A DNA stretch of 64,000 bases from Pachypanchax playfairii (Eukaryota > Chordata > Actinopteri > Cyprinodontiformes > Aplocheilidae), in contig SSNP01000020.1 of the NCBI GenBank assembly GCA_006937955.1, forward strand, positions 4,492,291 through 4,556,290. Direction: 5' to 3'. Below the pieces are notes generated by a model. The model had not been told where the DNA came from and did no database searches. It saw only the letters and a list, made by a program, of their open reading frames with translations. A program made the translations under genes and the position numbers. Positions 59,190 through 64,000 of this stretch are shown piece by piece; within the stretch, counting starts at the first letter, position 1, and every line of letters begins with the position of its first letter.

Positions 59190-60211
59190 AATGTGGAAGG
59201 CGAGAGTACAGCACAACTGTGGTCATGAATTTGACAAGATTAATGAACTAGATCTCACAGTGAGTCCACAGTGTGGCGGCTCAGATCGCACACTGACGGA
59301 CAATTAATGCGAGTGTTTACTTCCTGTCAGAGATCGACTCATCAGCCGACAGAAGTGCTCAGTTTTGTTCCCGTCACAAACTGCACACACAGAGATCCCA
59401 TCTACCCCTTAATCAAAACTCAAAGACATACAAAAAAAATCCCTGCTGTTGTGGAACAGTTTCATTTGTAACTGTCAGCAAAATGCCCACTTTCATAACA
59501 ATCTATCGTTAAAACTTTCTGTGGCTTGCTCGAGGACCTAAGAACCGTATTTTTATATATTGTTTTTACAGAAATCTTTTTAAATAAATCCTTGGATCTA
59601 AATGATTTTTCCCGTGGTCATGGTTGAGAGATTCTTGTTGTCACCTCTTGGCACAATGAGTTTATTTAGAATAAACAACTCCTTTGTCATGGCTTGGTTG
59701 ACAGCGGAAGGCTTTGCTTTTTAATTGCATCTGGTAAAATATTGTTTTGTTCTCTTTTGGTTGTTGAAATTCAAAGGATTCAACACCATCATGCCATTAG
59801 CGATGTGCTAGCATAGCATGATCTTGTGGGGTCGGGATCATTTTGGGAATGTGCTGCTCATGTAAATATGTGATGAGTGTGCAAGCGAGTGTCTTGAGGA
59901 CATTGAAAATGGTGGGAAAACCTATCGGGCATGCAAAGACAGGCAGAGTAAAGATTTTCCAAATTTGCAATGATCCAGCTACATTCTTCATGTAGGTCGT
60001 TGAGAGTGGAGCAGGGTCTAAATGCTGTGTGAAGAGGCCCAACCGAAAGCTGCAGAGAAGATTCCAGGACAGATACCAGGATGTAAAGTGGTTACTGGAA
60101 GAATTGTGAGGAACTGACAGCCTCTCATTTTGGGGTTTATGAATGCAGTGTGGTGTAGGATCAGTGGTGGTGGGGGCCGCTTCGGTGGGGTGCCATCAAG
60201 AACCCATCAGG

Positions 60212-60235
60212 TTTTTTTTTTTTTTTTTTTTTTTT
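60212..60235. repeat. Poly-T tract of 24
   Basis: Uninterrupted T run after AACCCATCAGG. This could be the poly-A tail of a minus-strand retroposon, but no body was recognised. Confidence 0.85.
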
Positions 60236-62112
60236 AAAGCAATTGAAGTGATTCACTGATTGATTCTGGTGATCCAGAAAGGTTCAGAGAAGAAAACCCA
60301 AACCACAGGCATGCCCAGCAGCCATTCCTCATCAGATATGAGACTCGTTTTCTTGGACACGTGCATCAGTGGCTCTCCTCACTTGATTTTCACCCCCTGT
60401 GTTAAAAATATGCTGTAAAAAGCTTCCCACATAAAGATGTCTCTGTAGTTCCAAAGGACAGTAAAAGTTATGTGATTTCTTCTGCATCCAGGGGTCTTGA
60501 ACACTTACTGAAAAGCCACCTGAAAAGCAAAGCTGCAACCAGCCTCGGGGTCTAATCTAGCCGTAACTCAATCCCTGCCTTTTGTGTACAAACGAGCTCT
60601 CAGTCACTTCAGCCACGGAGCTTGTGGTCTACATTCCTGCTGTCGCAGACACAAGCTGTCTAAATAAATGTTCTCCTTTGCCTCTTTTCTCTGGTGGCAG
60701 CTTGTATACGGGGGGGAGGGGGCTCTTGGTGCTTTTGATGCCAACATCTATGCTTCTCACATGGCCGCGAACATCCGCAGACCAAACCATTGGCATGCTA
60801 ACACATAAAGCACACAGCAGACACCAGCTGGGGACCTGTTAACAGCCAAATAACAAGGGGTTGTTGGTTAAAAGCCCGACGTTGGGGCTTTCTGTTCGTA
60901 CCCGTGCTGAGCCCTTTCATGGTTTGGATCACATGTGCAAGTGTCAGCTCCAGATGCTATACGCAGACTAAACAATTAGCCTGGAGGACCTGTCCCTCAA
61001 TTCTGAAACATCTGCTGTGCTTCACAGGAGATAAAGTAGTCTTTTTCCATCATCTCATATTTAAGGATGCTGTTCCATTGAATCGTTTTTTTTTCTGTAA
61101 GTATCATCCCAGAGATTTGACCCCTTTTCTAAATCCCAAAACATGTCAAACATGCTGGAGGCATGTGAAGAGGAAAGCATTTCATTTCATCAGCAGTAAT
61201 TACAATGTCTTCCTGAAGACAAGAGACCATAATCCCTTTTATAATGAAATAATGATGGAAAAAAGTGAACAAACTGAGCTCAGAACTTTGATTTTTAACA
61301 GATGTTTATGTTCTAAAGCGGAGTTCATGATTTATTTCAATTTATTTAATCTAATGTGCAAGGTTTTGAATTTTAATTTCTCAAAAAGACGAAGGTGGTA
61401 AAATTTATGGACCATATCACAACTGTTCTCAATGATTTATGACTGACAGTATCTTGATTACATATTATAGTTATGAATGATGCCAATTCAGGAAGCACTG
61501 ATACATTATTATCATTCACCTGTTTTTCTTCCATTTTTCCACTTTGGGATTTTGGCAAAACAAATGAAGAAATCCGACTTTTTGTCTTTGACAAACTTCA
61601 CCGTAGAAACATGAACTGAAGTCACAGAAAGTAGTTTTTTATGTAAGTGAACTGGCACATTGAGATCTTTTACCTATTTTACACAATTAAAGTAAGTCAT
61701 AATTTAAACCATTTTGGATATTTGACAAACTCTTCTTGGACTTCTTACACAGTTTATATTGTAGCACTTTCTGTCTTCTTTCACTGCCACGAGACTTACG
61801 GTTCTCTCCTAATTCCCACCGAAGTTCATCTCAAAAATCTGAATTATCTGAGTTTATCAGAGTAGATCTGGAGATAGAGCTTTCCGTTATCAGGCTCCTC
61901 TTCCACTTTCAATCTGCGAGGGAGACACTCTGTCTACTTTTAAGACTTTTAACTTCTCGTATCTTTTATAGAAAACTGTTTAGACATGAGATAACGTAAC
62001 ACGTGACATTAAATTCATGACTTTACATTTTTGCATGGTGACTTTTTGCTTGAGGCTTAATTTCTACTCGGCTTTTCAGCCTTCCTGTCAGAAACTGAGA
62101 TGCTCGTGTGTG

Positions 62113-62126
62113 GTTTCCATGGTAAC
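62113..62126 (+). promoter_or_regulatory. RFX X-box-like motif
   Basis: GTTTCCATGGTAAC matches the consensus GTTNCCATGGNAAC at every fixed position and is nearly palindromic. Chance occurrence in 64 kb is possible. Confidence 0.35.
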
Positions 62127-63342
62127 CCTGTTGAGCTTCAGTCAGTATTCACATTTTAAATTTTTTTTTATACAGTTTTCCAAAACGTTTTGGATGTTTA
62201 TCATCCAGTACTGCAGGGAACTTTTCAGAAGTCCACAAAAATCTCAAAATCTTCCTGAAAAAATGTAAAAAATAAAGATTGTTTTGTGCTTAACTGCAAA
62301 CAACAGTGTTCGTGTTAGTGAGACTCTTATGACGTGGATTCAGAAGTTACACTTTGGACTCAAGTTGCTTAGATTACTAGCAGACGTTAAGTAGCTCTGA
62401 CTTTCTTCATCAGCATATGAAGGAACGAGAGTTTCTGGAGTCTCAAGACGATGTAATTTGGTTTAAAAAAATACTGCTAAAAGAGAAGGTTTGTTAACTT
62501 GGACTCATCCACCTCTTTCCTTTCCTGTGTCTAACCACAGAAAAAGAACAAATTGACCATTTTCCATTTCTTGTCATTGACTTTCATAAAAGTTTGAGGT
62601 TTTTTAGGCCACAATCATCTGGATTTAAAAATAGAACACCACATTGGCGTTTTGACTTTTTATTTGGTTTATTTACACTAATACGTTGGCTCCTTTATCG
62701 CTAAATGTGAGATAGATGGGAGCCTTTTGTGGTTGTAGTTGTTGTCAGTAGAGTTGTTTGCACTTTGGACAAAAACTGTGATTTCTCTTTTGGGCCCATC
62801 ACCCTCAGGCTCCAGTAAATAAAACAAAACATGGATCATATCTGAGGCCAGATTCAACAGCCATGGTGCTCACTTTGGAGCAATTTCACATCTCAAAATT
62901 AGTTCTTTTACAAAACTTGACAAGGAAAATAAAGTGGTAATGGTGCTGAGTTTTAAAAGTGGCTCCTAATGACTCGTACCGGCAGCTGCTTCACAAACTA
63001 GCAAGCCTCAGTGGAGGCACCAATTAAAATTCAGCAAAATCTTTTTTCTTTAAAAGACATTCGTTGCTGTAAAGTCGCTACGAGGTCCAGGAAATTTCAA
63101 TGACCAAAACTTGGAGCTGTCTTTTTGGGTTATTATTATTTTAGCAAACTTTTCGAGTATGATTGGCATCAGTTGTAGAGTTCAACAGGGAACAACGCTG
63201 GAGGTGTAGAGCAATAAAAACAAATATTATATTTTTCCAGATAAGCCAGGAGCTGGTTGTAGTAACTCTGCTGGAATATGTTGTTATTTGATGTAGTTAA
63301 TGAATCAAAGTCAAATATTATGTGACGCACAAACAACCAATC

Positions 63343-63933
63343 TTAAAGAGGCCCTTCCATTAAAAACAGTTTTTCTGAGGTTTCTGTTGAATATTTTAGC
63401 TCCACATGTGTTCTTACCTTCATAGTGGGTGTGAAAACAGGTCAACAACTTCTCTTTCAGTTTTAATCTCTCAAACTACACAGGTGGTGATAACACCCGA
63501 GTTCTCCTGAGTCCGAACGGCCTGTATCTGTTTCGTCACAACTCCTTTGTTCGTTAGTATTGATCAGCTCCCGCAGTTGAGACCACGCCTAGCATGCTGC
63601 TGGCTAAAAGCTGTAGCATAAGGTAACAAACAGGAAGACACAACGTCTGACTTGCCATGCACAGCGGGGCAGGAAAAAGTATTCTTTGCTCTCATAGGCT
63701 AGTTTGTTAGCCAATCAGAGTCCAGCAAATTCAAACAATGAATATGAACGAGCTGCTGACGAAGCACCCTGACGGAAGGAGCCGGAACCACCCGAATTTT
63801 AACGCAGACAGATTGAAATGTCTGTTAATAAGTGTTTCCTGAGTGTTTTTAAATATAAAATGTTTCATGTTAATGGTTAATACTTAAGAAATAACCACAA
63901 AGTCCTGAAATTTGTATGAAATGGCCTCTTTAA
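63343..63933 (+). mobile_element. TTAA-AGAGGCC MITE, copy C (591 bp)
   Basis: Ends TTAAAGAGGCCCTTCCATTA and ATGGCCTCTTTAA with TTAA at both borders. It is collinear with copy B, 7.3 kb upstream, and slightly longer because it keeps the sequence ACTTAAGAAATAACCACAAA near the right end. Confidence 0.88.
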
Positions 63934-64000
63934 GCAATTGCTGGATTTATTCAACCACTTAAAATTTTAGAAAATTTGTTTTTTTTTTTTTTTTTTTTTT

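Larger units (their letters stand above)
11947..64000 (+). other. col25a1: col25a1 intron 2, more than 52 kb, no collagen exon found
   Basis: From the GTAAGAGG donor to the end of the window no stretch was found in which a splice acceptor leads into Gly-X-Y codons in the right phase. Mammalian COL25A1 spans several hundred kb, so a giant intron here is reasonable. Its repeat content is listed separately. Long parts (11947-13410, 17-23 kb, 31.4-37.6 kb, 38-43 kb, 48.7-52.4 kb, 58-63.3 kb) show nothing recognisable beyond AT-rich sequence and short homopolymers. Confidence 0.6.

Noticed and set aside
60904..61401. Longest open frame of the window, 165 codons
   Set aside because: It begins without ATG, matches no family, is AT-driven in composition and has no splice or homology support.

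Overview
This is a window of vertebrate, almost certainly teleost fish, genomic DNA. It holds short spliced exons with GT-AG introns, AT-rich non-coding sequence, and the repeats expected of a ray-finned fish: hAT and TTAA-flanked MITEs, tRNA-derived SINEs with an L2-like tail, decayed LINE 3' ends and a GGAT microsatellite. The species cannot be fixed from the sequence. Two of the three genes, larp7 and col25a1, both map to human 4q25, so the order looks like a conserved syntenic block.

Layout. (1) Positions 1-3930, + strand: the last seven exons of larp7, the La-related protein of the 7SK snRNP, ending with its C-terminal xRRM, stop codon and polyadenylation signal. (2) About 3960-4790, - strand: three exons of a small gene for a SAXO-family (stabilizer of axonemal microtubules) protein, converging tail to tail on larp7. 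Its first exon was not found; a CpG-containing stretch at about 5.98-6.33 kb is a possible promoter. (3) 6.3-10.9 kb: intergenic, with LINE remnants, a complete 243-bp hAT MITE with an exact 8-bp target duplication, a strong CTCF-like motif and one uncertain minus-strand exon. (4) About 11.03-11.95 kb: TATA box, CpG-rich leader and first two coding exons of col25a1 (transmembrane collagen XXV), encoding the cytoplasmic tail, membrane anchor, coiled coil, furin site and the cysteines before the first collagen block. (5) 11,947-64,000: apparently one col25a1 intron of more than 52 kb. No collagen exon was found in it. It contains SINEs, LINE fragments, hAT and mariner MITEs, three copies of one TTAA-flanked MITE, two other TTAA elements that each carry an exon fragment with a conserved RVNIG motif, and a short assembly gap.

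The three genes have no obvious joint pathway: larp7 acts in transcription elongation control and snRNA modification, the SAXO-like gene in cilia or sperm flagella, and col25a1 in nerve and muscle development. No unknown molecular system is evident. The most interesting signals are in the mobile DNA: a nearly perfect 213-bp fold-back hAT element whose empty site is preserved in a second copy of its host repeat, two TTAA MITEs with the same promoter-plus-first-exon layout, and a hAT element that keeps a readable BED zinc finger.
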